A stretch of DNA of 64,000 nucleotides from assembly GCF_030282825.1 (NCBI RefSeq), contig NZ_JASTZU010000016.1:19505-83504 (forward strand), written 5' to 3'. The number at the start of each line of letters is the position of its first letter. The first letter of the stretch is position 1. The DNA is from Aquibacillus rhizosphaerae (GTDB lineage: Bacteria; Bacillota; Bacilli; Bacillales; Amphibacillaceae). The notes under the pieces were generated by a model. The model saw nothing but the letters and a program-made list of their open reading frames with translations, made no database searches and was not told where the DNA came from. Position numbers and translations under genes: made by a program. Below are positions 26,675 through 34,992 of this stretch, piece by piece.

Positions 26675-28459
26675 GTGAAAAGTTTAATGAAAAAAAGTTC
26701 GATTGTTTTGCTTTCTATAATTTTATTAGTGCCTAGTGCATTGTTTAATGATCAGAAAGTTAGTGCAGAGGATAGCGATTCTGAACCAATAGAATTTGAA
26801 CGTGTTTCTGTTCATGATCCATCTATTATTAAAGCGAATGATGGTACGTATTACGTATATGGTTCACATGTTACTGCAGCAAAATCAACAGATTTAATTC
26901 ATTGGAATTCTATTGTAGAAAGAGAATATCAATCACCTGAAGATAACCCGATTTACGGAAACTTATCTGAGAACCTGGCAGAGTCATTTGAGTGGGCTGG
27001 AGAAGATGATGCAGATAGCAGTGGAGGCTTTGCAGTATGGGCACCAGATATCTTCTGGAATAAGGATTACGTTTGGGAAGATGGCTCAACAGGTGCTTAT
27101 ATGATGTATTATAGTGTATCTTCTACATACATTCGTTCAGCGATTGGTATTGCTGTATCGAAGAATATAGAAGGACCATTTAACTACACAGATACCATCA
27201 TATATTCTGGTTTCCATGACGAAGAAGCTTATGATAACAACAGTGATGTTAATAAGCATTGGGAGAATACAAATATACCAGACTTAATTGATGAAGGTGT
27301 ATTTGATGATGTTAACGAAGACTGGTTTACATCAAGTGGTGCATATAATAATGCATTGTATACAAATGCCATTGATGCAAACATCCTCTATGATGAGAAT
27401 GGCGATCTTTATATGACATACGGTTCTTGGTCGGGTGGTACATTTATCTTGGAATTAGATAAAGAAACAGGAACACCAATATACCCTGGAGAAGATGGGA
27501 CAACCGAAGACGGCAGAATGATCGATAAGTATTTTGGTACGAAGATTGCTGGCGGATATGGTAGATCTGGTGAGGGAACGTATGCTGTATATGATGAAGA
27601 AACGGAGTATTTCTATCTGTATATTACTTACGGCGGACTATTTTCTGATGGCGGTTACCAAATGAGACAGTTTAGATCTGAGAACATCAAAGGACCTTAT
27701 GTGGATGCATCAGGAAATGAAGCTGTTTTTCCTGAAACCTTTGATATAGGAGTGGGGAATTTTCCTGATTTAGACGATCATAAAGATATTGGTAACAAAT
27801 TGATGGGGAATTTCTTATTTAAAAACAACCCTGAAGAGGGAGGTTCTGAGATAGGTACAGGTTATATGGCGCCTGGTCATAACTCTTATCTACAAGATGA
27901 TGAACTTGGAAAAGAGTTTATCGTGAGCCATACACGTTTTCCAGAACAAGGAGAAATGCATGAAGTTCGTGTACATCAAACATTTAAAAATAGTGATGCG
28001 TGGCCAGTACCTACACCATATCACTATGTAGGTGAAACAATTGAGAAGGTTTCAGATAAGGATGTGCGTGGAGATTACAAATATATCAATCACGGAAAAG
28101 AAATTAATGGCGAGCTAATTGAGTCATCGTCGATAACATTAAACAAAGATAAGACAGTTTCTGGTAGTGTAATTGGTACTTGGGAGCTTTATGATGATTA
28201 TCGAGTCGAGCTAACTGTCGAGGATGAAACATATGACGGGGTATTTATTCGTCAATATGATCCAACCGCAGAAAAGTGGGTAATGACCTTCAGTGCAATG
28301 TCAGATCAGGGTGTTGTTGCCTGGGGTAGTCATGATGCAAGTACAGAAGAATCAAATAATGCAATAAGCCAATATATCTGGTTAATAGTTGGAATATCGT
28401 TGATCTTAATTATTGGGTTTAGTCTGTTTATTGTAAGAAGAAGAAAAGCTCGTAATTAA
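26675..28459 (+). CDS. GH43 endo-arabinanase, secreted and membrane-anchored
   Basis: The 594-residue protein starts with a signal peptide (MKSLMKKSSIVLLSIILLVP ... VSA-ED) and a five-bladed propeller of glycoside hydrolase family 43. The catalytic base Asp is in VHDPSII (residue 48), the pKa-modulating Asp in NAIDANILYDENG and the acid Glu in GRSGEGTYAVY. A C-terminal beta domain (about 460-560, as in AbnB-type enzymes) is followed by an uncommon membrane helix IWLIVGISLILIIGFSLFIV and RRRKARN, so the enzyme should stay attached to the cell. Cleavage of alpha-1,5-arabinan is the likely reaction. The GTG start has AAGGGAAG upstream. Confidence 0.87.
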   Translation: MKSLMKKSSIVLLSIILLVPSALFNDQKVSAEDSDSEPIEFERVSVHDPSIIKANDGTYYVYGSHVTAAKSTDLIHWNSIVEREYQSPEDNPIYGNLSENLAESFEWAGEDDADSSGGFAVWAPDIFWNKDYVWEDGSTGAYMMYYSVSSTYIRSAIGIAVSKNIEGPFNYTDTIIYSGFHDEEAYDNNSDVNKHWENTNIPDLIDEGVFDDVNEDWFTSSGAYNNALYTNAIDANILYDENGDLYMTYGSWSGGTFILELDKETGTPIYPGEDGTTEDGRMIDKYFGTKIAGGYGRSGEGTYAVYDEETEYFYLYITYGGLFSDGGYQMRQFRSENIKGPYVDASGNEAVFPETFDIGVGNFPDLDDHKDIGNKLMGNFLFKNNPEEGGSEIGTGYMAPGHNSYLQDDELGKEFIVSHTRFPEQGEMHEVRVHQTFKNSDAWPVPTPYHYVGETIEKVSDKDVRGDYKYINHGKEINGELIESSSITLNKDKTVSGSVIGTWELYDDYRVELTVEDETYDGVFIRQYDPTAEKWVMTFSAMSDQGVVAWGSHDASTEESNNAISQYIWLIVGISLILIIGFSLFIVRRRKARN

Positions 28460-28547
28460 ACGGAGAAGGGTACGGTGCTTTTATAATTTTCAAGAATAAG
28501 ATGATAAAAAAAGCACATAATACTATTGTTGGAAGGAAAAAAGAAAT

Positions 28548-28730
28548 AAATGAGGTGTTGGTGAAAATAAACTTGGATGAACTTTAGCGATGAACAGTTA
28601 AGGTTAGAATCACAATCTTCATGCAAATGAGGTGTTGGTGATCGACAAACAAGTGAATGTAGATACCCATTAGTGAATCCTTTTAAATGAGGTGTTAACG
28701 ATGGACAATACTACAGGATGTTTAAAGTAA
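28548..28730 (+). other. Three mini-ORFs behind a repeated ribosome-binding site
   Basis: The block AAATGAGGTGTT occurs at 28548, 28625 and 28685. Each copy is directly followed by a start codon and a tiny frame: VKINLDEL (28561-28587), VIDKQVNVDTH (28638-28673) and MDNTTGCLK (28701-28730). A good terminator follows. The arrangement suggests a short transcript encoding three peptides, or the remains of gene starts. Translation is unproven. Confidence 0.4.
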
Positions 28731-28762
28731 CTCACCAAAGTATTTCATCCTTCCTTCAAGAG

Positions 28763-28794
28763 ACCGGGGCCGAACACGCCCTGGTCCTTTTTTA
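28763..28794 (+). terminator. Rho-independent terminator
   Basis: GACCGGGGC and GCCCTGGTC form a nine-base stem with one G-T pair, followed by CTTTTTT. It is the strongest terminator of the region and ends the mini-ORF transcript or the arabinanase mRNA. Confidence 0.85.
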
Positions 28795-28922
28795 TGCGTA
28801 TCAAAGTTGAATGTAATAATATCCTCCTTTTAAGAGGGAACCTGCTCGAAAATGAAACGAATTGTAGTAAGAAAATAATATCAGGGAAAAATGAAAATGA
28901 CTTAAATTTGGAGGTGAACTAA

Positions 28923-29159
28923 ATGAGCTTTAATCCTGAACAACAAAACCATGTGGGGAAAGAACTCAGAGACAATTTCAAGCTTTCGGGTCTGACACCA
29001 GAAGTGATTCAAGCTGATCTAGCTTTCAGTCATGAACAATTCGAAGAGACGATAAAACTTGGTCCTACCTCTGATGAACACGCAATTGAACAACTGCGTA
29101 ATTATTTAGTGGAGAAGTTAAGAGAGCAAGGAAAGGAACCTTCTTCTTATTCTGAATAA
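28923..29159 (+). CDS. DUF2316 family protein
   Basis: A 78-residue soluble protein with the family opening MSFNPEQQNHVGKELRDNFK and the segment LSGLTPEVIQADLAFSHEQF, which looks like a helix-turn-helix of unknown function. GGAGGTG precedes the ATG by seven bases. It is somewhat shorter than typical members (about 100 residues). Confidence 0.75.
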   Translation: MSFNPEQQNHVGKELRDNFKLSGLTPEVIQADLAFSHEQFEETIKLGPTSDEHAIEQLRNYLVEKLREQGKEPSSYSE

Positions 29160-29302
29160 TACCACTTATTTAGGATTTAAAAGTTGAAGCAAAATAGGAG
29201 AAACAGTGGCAATAACTTAATTTTTGTCGGTTTAGGAACCTGCATTTGAACAGTTTTCACCTGGTAGGTCTTTTTCCATGGTGATTGAGTATCATACTAA
29301 TT

Positions 29303-29337
29303 AGGAGACCAAATCGTATATGATTTGGTCTCCTATT
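29303..29337. terminator. Bidirectional hairpin terminator
   Basis: A perfect 13-base stem AGGAGACCAAATC/GATTTGGTCTCCT followed by ATTTTG. The remaining gap to 29786 is AT-rich with loosely repeated TATGTTAA units and no gene. Confidence 0.75.
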
Positions 29338-29786
29338 TTGTCCCTATATATAAACGGTTATTGAATATTTAGCAAAGAAATAAATCGACAATAGCTAAGT
29401 CAACGTGCTGATTACTATGTTAATTTGCTATGTTGACTTTCACTTACTGAGCTGGTTGATTGTAATTTCATGTTAACATTATTGCTGATATGTTAATTTT
29501 TGAACTTAGGTCAAAGTATAAAGAGTCCAGCTATATTTCTTAAATCCACATGAAACGCTAGTAGAGCCTCCTTTTAAAAAAGTAATATTTATATAGAATT
29601 ATTTTCCAGGTTACATTACACTAAATAGTATCAAAAAATAAACTTCTATTTTTTTTACTATAAAAATTATTAAGCTTTACTCTTCTAGGATATTACAATA
29701 CTCATATCTCAATATGTTAAGACTTCTCTTCTTTCCCCAAAGAGGTAGATTACTTTTTATACCAACTAAAATGGAGGTTACCTAAT

Positions 29787-30740
29787 GTGAAGCTAGAAAG
29801 ACTTCTATCGATCATAATTTTATTGCTGAATCGTCGTATGATACAGGCTAAAGAATTGGCAGAGCAGTTTGAAGTATCAACCCGGACAATTTACAGAGAT
29901 ATTGACGCAATTAATGCAGCTGGTATCCCAATCGTTACGTATCAAGGGACAAATGGAGGCATTGGATTGTCGGAAGGCTATCGTTTAGATCGGAATATTT
30001 TAACTAATGACGAGCTTGCGTCTATCGTTAGCGCCCTTCGAAGTATCTCCACTTCCTATGGCAAAGAGAAACATCAACGACTAGTGGACAAAATAAATAG
30101 TGTTGTACTGCCAGCACATACAGAAGATTTTCAACAAAAAACAAATCGAATACTAATTGATTACTCTCCCTGGGATGGCATGGACCGTCTACGTTCAAAG
30201 CTACAGCTATTAGACGAAGCTATAGATAGCTGTGTCTTAGTGAGCTTCACCTATTCGAATGCAGAAGGTGAAATTTCTGAGAGAATCGTAGAACCACATA
30301 TGCTTATTCTCAAAGGAAGGCAGTGGTATATAAAAGCTTACTGCCTTGAGAAGAAAGACTTTCGACTTTTTAAACTAAAAAGAATGAAAGAATTAGATCT
30401 AGACCAAGACAAACACTTCATTCGTAGAGAATCTCCCACTCATGAGCTATTCGAAAGTAGAAGTAATTTAAATGATGCTAAGGTACCAGAAATAGTCTTA
30501 CGATTTAAAGAGGAAGCTCGTCATTTAGCAGAGGAATGGTTTGGTATGGAAGAGCTCTTGCCAGATGAGGATGATGGTTGGCTAGTGAAAAAAGCATTTC
30601 CAGAAGATGAATGGCTGTATAGCTTCATTCTAAGCTTGGGACACCATGTAGAGGTGCTTGAACCCAAGCATTTACGGGGGATCATTGCTAATCGTGCGGA
30701 ACAAATTGTAAAAAAATATAAAAATGATAAAGTAACATGA
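29787..30740 (+). CDS. WYL-domain transcriptional regulator (YafY/DeoR type)
   Basis: The 317-residue protein has an N-terminal HTH_11 (residues 1-60, ELAEQFEVSTRTIYRDIDAI) and a central WYL domain (about 138-210, with ILKGRQWYIKAYCLEKKDFR), followed by the WYL C-terminal extension. Such proteins sense nucleic-acid-like or other ligands and control nearby genes. GGAGG lies before the GTG start. Two genes follow closely, making a likely operon; the GyrI-like ligand-binding protein next door supports a link to small-molecule response. Confidence 0.88.
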   Translation: MKLERLLSIIILLLNRRMIQAKELAEQFEVSTRTIYRDIDAINAAGIPIVTYQGTNGGIGLSEGYRLDRNILTNDELASIVSALRSISTSYGKEKHQRLVDKINSVVLPAHTEDFQQKTNRILIDYSPWDGMDRLRSKLQLLDEAIDSCVLVSFTYSNAEGEISERIVEPHMLILKGRQWYIKAYCLEKKDFRLFKLKRMKELDLDQDKHFIRRESPTHELFESRSNLNDAKVPEIVLRFKEEARHLAEEWFGMEELLPDEDDGWLVKKAFPEDEWLYSFILSLGHHVEVLEPKHLRGIIANRAEQIVKKYKNDKVT

Positions 30741-30804
30741 CAGTCAGTTGTCAGGTTTATTGTTTTATACTTGGTTCATTCTATTATAAGGAGAATGATC
30801 AAGG

Positions 30805-31323
30805 ATGAAACAAAAAAGTAACATTGATTTGAAACCAATTCAGCCAACCCGCATGGAGGAATTACCCTCTTTCACGTTAGCGGGAATTATTGCCACAACA
30901 ACGAACGAGGCCGAATTAAGCAAGGATGGCAAGATTGGTAAATTATTTGAACAGTTCTATTCTCAAAGTATTGGAGAGAAGCTTGGTGTCAATATTCAGG
31001 AATATGGTCATTATAGCTGTTACTTCAACTATGAACAGGAAGATACAGGTCAGTATGAAATAATGGTTGGCGTACGTGTAAACGAAGAATCAAAAATGCA
31101 AAATGATGTTACAAATACAGTTACTGTTCCTGCTGCAACATATGCTGTATTTGTCACAGAACGGGGACCAATTATTGAAGTGGTACAACGTGCTTGGGCT
31201 AGTATTTGGCAATGGTCTAAACAACCAGATATTAACCGAGCATTCCATGCGGATTTTGAATATTACGGTAAAGATATTAACCCAGAGGATGGACAAGCAG
31301 AAATATATATTTCGATCAAGTAA
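30805..31323 (+). CDS. GyrI-like small-molecule-binding protein
   Basis: A 172-residue protein of the GyrI-like/AraC effector-binding fold: MEELPSFTLAGIIATTTNEA, GHYSCYFNYEQEDTGQYEIM, and the closing DINRAFHADFEYYGKD...AEIYISIK. Members bind hydrophobic or cationic compounds, or hydrolyse some of them. It lacks a DNA-binding part. AAGGAGAATG precedes the ATG, and it follows the WYL regulator by 64 bases. Confidence 0.8.
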   Translation: MKQKSNIDLKPIQPTRMEELPSFTLAGIIATTTNEAELSKDGKIGKLFEQFYSQSIGEKLGVNIQEYGHYSCYFNYEQEDTGQYEIMVGVRVNEESKMQNDVTNTVTVPAATYAVFVTERGPIIEVVQRAWASIWQWSKQPDINRAFHADFEYYGKDINPEDGQAEIYISIK

Positions 31324-31377
31324 CTTTCATGCAATTGGCTCACTATGGTTTGTTATTTTTTAAAAGGAATGATCAAT

Positions 31378-31797
31378 ATGAGTGCAATTGAAAATAGCAA
31401 GGTGCAGGAAGTATTCGAACGGTATCCAGTAGGCATTCAGACGAATCTATTGAAACTTCGTCAATTAATCCTCGATACGGCAATAGAGACTGCTGAAGTG
31501 GGTAAAGTGGAAGAAGCTCTAAAATGGGGAGAGCCTGGTTATAGTGCAAAAAAAGGGAGTACAATTAGAATAGGCTGGAAACCGTCAAAACCAGATCAAT
31601 ACGCTATTTACTTTATTTGTAATACAAATCTAGTTGATACATTTAAAGAGGTTTATCCAAATTTGTTCAATTTTGAAGGGAATAGAGCAATTTTATTTTC
31701 TGAAAAGGATGAAATCCCGCTAAATGAATTAAGACATTGCATTTCATTGGCGCTCACTTACCATACTCGAAAGCATCTGCCAATGCTTGGGATGTAA
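31378..31797 (+). CDS. DUF1801 (YdhG-like) family protein
   Basis: About 139 residues with the DUF1801 core EALKWGEPGYSAKKGSTIRI and FICNTNLVDTFKEVYPNLFN. The family has a compact alpha/beta fold with no proven activity. AAAGGAATG before ATG 31378 is preferred to the upstream start at 31345. Third gene of the WYL operon; this WYL/GyrI/DUF1801 grouping recurs in bacilli. Confidence 0.78.
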   Translation: MSAIENSKVQEVFERYPVGIQTNLLKLRQLILDTAIETAEVGKVEEALKWGEPGYSAKKGSTIRIGWKPSKPDQYAIYFICNTNLVDTFKEVYPNLFNFEGNRAILFSEKDEIPLNELRHCISLALTYHTRKHLPMLGM

Positions 31798-31799
31798 GA

Positions 31800-31837
31800 T
31801 ACAAGGGGATTGTTCTTTAAAAGAACCTTCCCCTTGT
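31800..31837 (+). terminator. Long hairpin after the WYL operon
   Basis: ACAAGGGGA and TCCCCTTGT form the outer stem, GTTCTTT and AAAGAAC the inner one, giving a nearly continuous 18-base hairpin. The T-run is short, so terminator function is probable but not certain. Confidence 0.6.
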
Positions 31838-31861
31838 TCTATTAGAGGCAGGTTTTCTAAA

Positions 31862-32146
31862 ATGACATTAGCGATTTTTATAATATTAGCACTTGTAATT
31901 GTATGTTTATCTTTATACCTAACTACAAGGAATAAGAAAAATAGGATAATAACTGGAAGTGTCCTAATATTATCGGTTTTAACGTATCCTCCATTGTTAC
32001 CTTTGTTTCATGAAATCAAGGTGATTAAAGGATTAGAGGGAACGGCTACGTTGATTTTCTTTTACTTTATTATATTAGTAGGTGGAATTATCACATTCAT
32101 TTCAGGTCTTTTCACTAAAACAAAATCACGTGAAAGTAATAGGTGA
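31862..32146 (+). CDS. Small membrane protein, three spans (paralogue of 9539-9817)
   Basis: A 94-residue protein with three hydrophobic helices. The stretch NKKNRIITGSVLILSVLTYP parallels NKKKRIITGILLILSVFVYP in the protein at 9539-9817, and the last helix (LVGGIITFISGLFTK) also matches. The ATG at 31862 is chosen because the open frame upstream overlaps the hairpin. Function unknown. Confidence 0.65.
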   Translation: MTLAIFIILALVIVCLSLYLTTRNKKNRIITGSVLILSVLTYPPLLPLFHEIKVIKGLEGTATLIFFYFIILVGGIITFISGLFTKTKSRESNR

Positions 32147-32189
32147 AAATCTAATCCAAGGAACGTCGATAATTCAGTTAGGATAGTCG

Positions 32190-32242
32190 TCTCTTGTGCT
32201 AAAGGGTGCAATACTTTCATAAAGGGACTACCGTTCCTTGTT
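32190..32242 (+). repeat. Boundary repeat copy
   Basis: The core AAAGGGTGC (32201-32209) lies between CAAGGAACG (32158-32166) and CGTTCCTTG (32232-32240), which could pair over a long distance. It separates the small membrane protein from the next gene. Confidence 0.5.
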
Positions 32243-32316
32243 GAAGAAAAGAGCAGAATATTTTAGAAAAAAGATAAACCTAAATAAAATTATTCAAAAA
32301 GATAGGTGGTTATTTT

Positions 32317-33180
32317 ATGAAGCGTGTTTTAGTAGCGGGTGCCACAGGTTATCTTGGACGACATATTGTAAAAAAATTAAAACAAAATGGTTATTATGTA
32401 AAAGTTTTAGTGAGGTCACAGGAAAAGTTAAAGCAAGAAGGACCTTTTTGTTCTCCTATTATTTATAAATTTGTTGATGAAGTTATAGTTGGAGATGTTA
32501 CTGAGCCACATACAATAAAGAATGTTTGTAATGAAGTTGATTATGTTTTTTCTTCAGTAGGTATTACAAGACAAAAAGATAAACTGACATTTATGGATGT
32601 TGATTACAACGGAAACCTTAATTTGCTGAAAGAAGCCGAGCGAAGCAGAGTTCAAAGATTTATGTATATTAACGTACATGCAGCCGAAAATTGTAACTCT
32701 ACATTAGTTAAAGCAAAGCAGAAATTTGTTGATGAACTAAAACGGAGCGTTATATCTCATGTCATCATAAATCCAACAGGATATTATTCCGATATGACTG
32801 AGTTATTAACAATGGCGAAAAAAGGAAGAATTTTCTTATTTGGTGAAGGTTTGAATAAAATGAACCCTATTCATGGTTCTGACTTAGCAGAGTATTGTAT
32901 TTCATCATTCTCTAAAGAAAATACATCTCTTCATATTGGAGGACCAGAGGTTTATACATATTATGAAATAGCTGAATTAGCATTAAATGTAGTAAATAAA
33001 AAACCAAAAATAACAGGTATTCCTAAATGGGCAGTTAAAGTTATCTTTCCATTTCTAAAAATTATTAACGAGAAACAATACAACCTCTTGCTGTTTTTCT
33101 TTTATGTAATGACTAATGATATTGTTGCTAAATCATATGGTGAAATTAGTTTGAATTCTTATTTTGAAAGTGTTAGTTAG
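32317..33180 (+). CDS. NAD(P)-binding SDR/NmrA-like protein
   Basis: A 287-residue atypical short-chain dehydrogenase/epimerase-like protein. The nucleotide-binding motif GATGYLGRHIVKKL is at residues 8-21. YSSVG-like (FSSVGITRQKD) and HVIINPTGYYSDM follow, but no YxxxK catalytic pair is evident, so it may be a regulatory or quinone-type NAD(P)H-binding protein. The C-terminus is hydrophobic (AVKVIFPFLKII). AGGTGG precedes the ATG by eight bases. Monocistronic between two boundary repeats. Confidence 0.78.
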   Translation: MKRVLVAGATGYLGRHIVKKLKQNGYYVKVLVRSQEKLKQEGPFCSPIIYKFVDEVIVGDVTEPHTIKNVCNEVDYVFSSVGITRQKDKLTFMDVDYNGNLNLLKEAERSRVQRFMYINVHAAENCNSTLVKAKQKFVDELKRSVISHVIINPTGYYSDMTELLTMAKKGRIFLFGEGLNKMNPIHGSDLAEYCISSFSKENTSLHIGGPEVYTYYEIAELALNVVNKKPKITGIPKWAVKVIFPFLKIINEKQYNLLLFFFYVMTNDIVAKSYGEISLNSYFESVS

Positions 33181-33214
33181 TATTTCCCCTATACTCCAAC
33201 ATGGTGGTTGTGCA

Positions 33215-33405
33215 TTAAGATTCACCATCTTTTTTAAGAGGAACAATATCACCATTAGGAAATTCCTTTACAAGTTTACCGTCTTTTTCATATGCGATAT
33301 AAGTGTGTTTAGTTTTACATCAATTCTAGCCCGTTCACCAGTCATTTTAGCCATTTACTTAAACATTCATATTTTCTTTTTTTTGATTGTTTTTTCTTCT
33401 AACAT
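33215..33405 (-). pseudogene. Small protein relic on the minus strand
   Basis: Read on the minus strand, an AAAGGTGG site leads to MLEEKTIKKKK, then two in-frame stops, MAKMTGERARIDVK, a one-base shift, and HTYIAYEKDGKLVKEFPNGD, IVPLKKDGES. The last part is a clean beta hairpin of a kind found in short Bacillus proteins. Two stops and a frameshift make it non-functional. It is one of few minus-strand remains in the array. Confidence 0.45.
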
Positions 33406-33508
33406 AAGCAACACCACCTTTAAATAAATTAAATCAGATTGTTTATTATATTTATCAGATATTCGATGATGCTAGTATAGTTTGATTTACAATTTGTGAT
33501 GAATTTAA

Positions 33509-33645
33509 CTTAAACGGATGCTTTAGTAAAACAAAGAATCGTCATATACTATTGGCGATTTTTTGTTTTGAATAGTTTTAAGAATCATTGGAATTTTATG
33601 TTAAAATAAAATGTGAATTTGTGATCTTAAAGTAAAGACGCAGTT
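33509..33645 (+). repeat. Boundary repeat, class B, full copy
   Basis: The core AACGGATGC (33513-33521), a terminator-like hairpin AATCGTCA/TGGCGATT with seven T (33537-33566), the box GGAATTTTATGTTAAAATAA (33590-33609) and the tail ATCTTAAAGTAAAGACGCAG. This is the best single copy of the class B boundary. A lipoprotein gene starts 60 bases later. Confidence 0.8.
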
Positions 33646-33708
33646 ATTTTGAATAAGCATAATTGGATTTGTGTGCGTCCAAATTAAGGTTGTTAGGAGG
33701 ATTGTATT

Positions 33709-34344
33709 TTGAAAAAGCTATTTATTATTCTTATCTTAATTCTTTTTTCTATAGTAGGATGCAAAAATAAGGATAATAGCGAGATAACCAAGGAGCTAAA
33801 TGAAAGTAATTCTGAAGATAATAAAGTATCAATTCCTTTAAATAATTCCTCGGATACAGAATTTGATTTATATAACGGTAAATCATTAAAAATTGCTGTG
33901 ATTGGAGAATTACCAAAAGTTAGAGAAGAACAGGTTGAGTTTAAAGAAATATCTTTTGATGAATTGTCTAAACAGAAAGTTAATTCTTATGATGCAGTCT
34001 TTATTATGAAAGAGAAATTTTCAGAGGCTTCTGAAAGTCAATATGCAACTATTTACTTGAAATCTACTACTCCATATTTTTTCCCCGCAACTAAAAGTCT
34101 TATCCCTTTCACATCTGTGGAAGATATTGAGTATAGCAATTCTTGGGATTGGGAACCTGGATTACCCTATATACATGGGGTATATAAACCACAAAATTCG
34201 GAAAGAGCAGAGAGGTTAGGATTTGGTTTATATAATGAAGAAAAGACAGAAGAGCACATAAAGGCAACATATTCTTTAGTATTTAAGAAAATAGCTGAAT
34301 TGATAAACAATGTTATTGCACTAACGGGTGCTTTCCTTGAATAA
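33709..34344 (+). CDS. Lipoprotein whose C-terminus is encoded by a boundary repeat
   Basis: A 211-residue lipoprotein: signal peptide LKKLFIILILILFSIVGCKN with lipobox IVGC, then a low-complexity N/S/E linker and a globular domain with FDLYNGKSLKIAVIGELPKV and SWDWEPGLPYIHGVY. The start is TTG at 33709 behind TAGGAGG. The last residues, ALTGAFLE, are encoded by the repeat core (CTAACGGGTGC, 34321-34331), and the stop lies within the repeat. The gene may thus have lost its own end. Function unknown. Confidence 0.7.
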   Translation: MKKLFIILILILFSIVGCKNKDNSEITKELNESNSEDNKVSIPLNNSSDTEFDLYNGKSLKIAVIGELPKVREEQVEFKEISFDELSKQKVNSYDAVFIMKEKFSEASESQYATIYLKSTTPYFFPATKSLIPFTSVEDIEYSNSWDWEPGLPYIHGVYKPQNSERAERLGFGLYNEEKTEEHIKATYSLVFKKIAELINNVIALTGAFLE

Positions 34345-34382
34345 GGAATTGCAACCTTATTCCACTAACTTAGCAGAATACT
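34317..34382 (+). repeat. Boundary repeat, class A
   Basis: CACTAACGGGTGCTTTCCTT, then GAATAAGGAATTGCAACCTT, then CCACTAACTTAGCAG. GGGTGC pairs with GCAACC/T. It overlaps the 3' end of the preceding gene by 28 bases. Confidence 0.75.
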
Positions 34383-34394
34383 TGAAGAAGGCTT

Positions 34395-34767
34395 ATGAAG
34401 AAAGGATTTGAATTTGTGGCAATAAATGTTGAGTTATCTAAATTTAAAGTTAAAAAGGGTAAAACAGAAATTGTTGACGAATGGATGAATTTTTTAAATC
34501 AGCATATGGAACAGGTACTCTTAACTTTAAAAGATGAAAAAATGTATATAGAGTCCATTTTTCGAGAGAAGGATGCAGAAAATGAGTATCTATACTGGTT
34601 TTCAGTCCAAGGTGAAGGCGGAAATAATGTGGAGGAGTCGCACCACGAAGGTAGATAAGAAACATCTTGAATACTGGTATGAATGTATTGATGAAGAAAC
34701 TCCACACGTTGACTTAGAGACAAAAGTAGTTATGATACCAGATACCATTCGTAATGTAATGGGATAA
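34395..34767 (+). pseudogene. DUF6176-like protein, single frameshift
   Basis: The first frame gives VELSKFKVKKGKTEIVDEWM ... EYLYWFSVQGEGGNNVEESH and stops at 34658. After one extra G near 34648 the other frame continues VDKKHLEYWYECIDEETPHV, DLETKVVMIPDTIRNVMG to 34767. The joined protein of about 118 residues fits DUF6176. The start is either ATG 34395 or GTG 34416. One base change would restore it, so a sequencing error or a recent mutation are equally possible. Confidence 0.7.
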
Positions 34768-34779
34768 GCAAGAGGATCT

Positions 34780-34884
34780 TCAACTAAACGGGTGCAAGAA
34801 TTTAACAAGAAGGTCGTCAAAATTGATGATCTTTTTTTATTGGAAATTAAAAAGTCTAAATGGAATTTTATCTTAAGATAACAC
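34780..34884 (+). repeat. Boundary repeat, class B
   Basis: The core AACGGGTGC (34787-34795), the hairpin AAGGTCGTCA/TGATGATCTT with seven T (34806-34839), and GGAATTTTATCTTAAGATAA (34862-34881). ATTTAAAGTAACGCAGCAG follows, as in the 33.5 kb copy. Confidence 0.78.
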
Positions 34885-34992
34885 TTTATGATATGTGAAC
34901 CTTTGTATTTAAAGTAACGCAGCAGTAATATTTATGAAGTCCTATATAATACGCTTGGTAAAATCTTGAAAAAAGTAAATAGGAGTGGTATT

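Noticed and set aside
28548..28700. CRISPR-like array from the spaced AAATGAGGTGTT repeats
   Set aside because: Only three 12-17 base repeats with unequal spacing (77 and 60 bases), no palindromic repeat and no cas genes.
29390..29520. Repeated TATGTTAA units as an iteron origin
   Set aside because: The units are irregular in sequence and spacing, and no replication gene is nearby.
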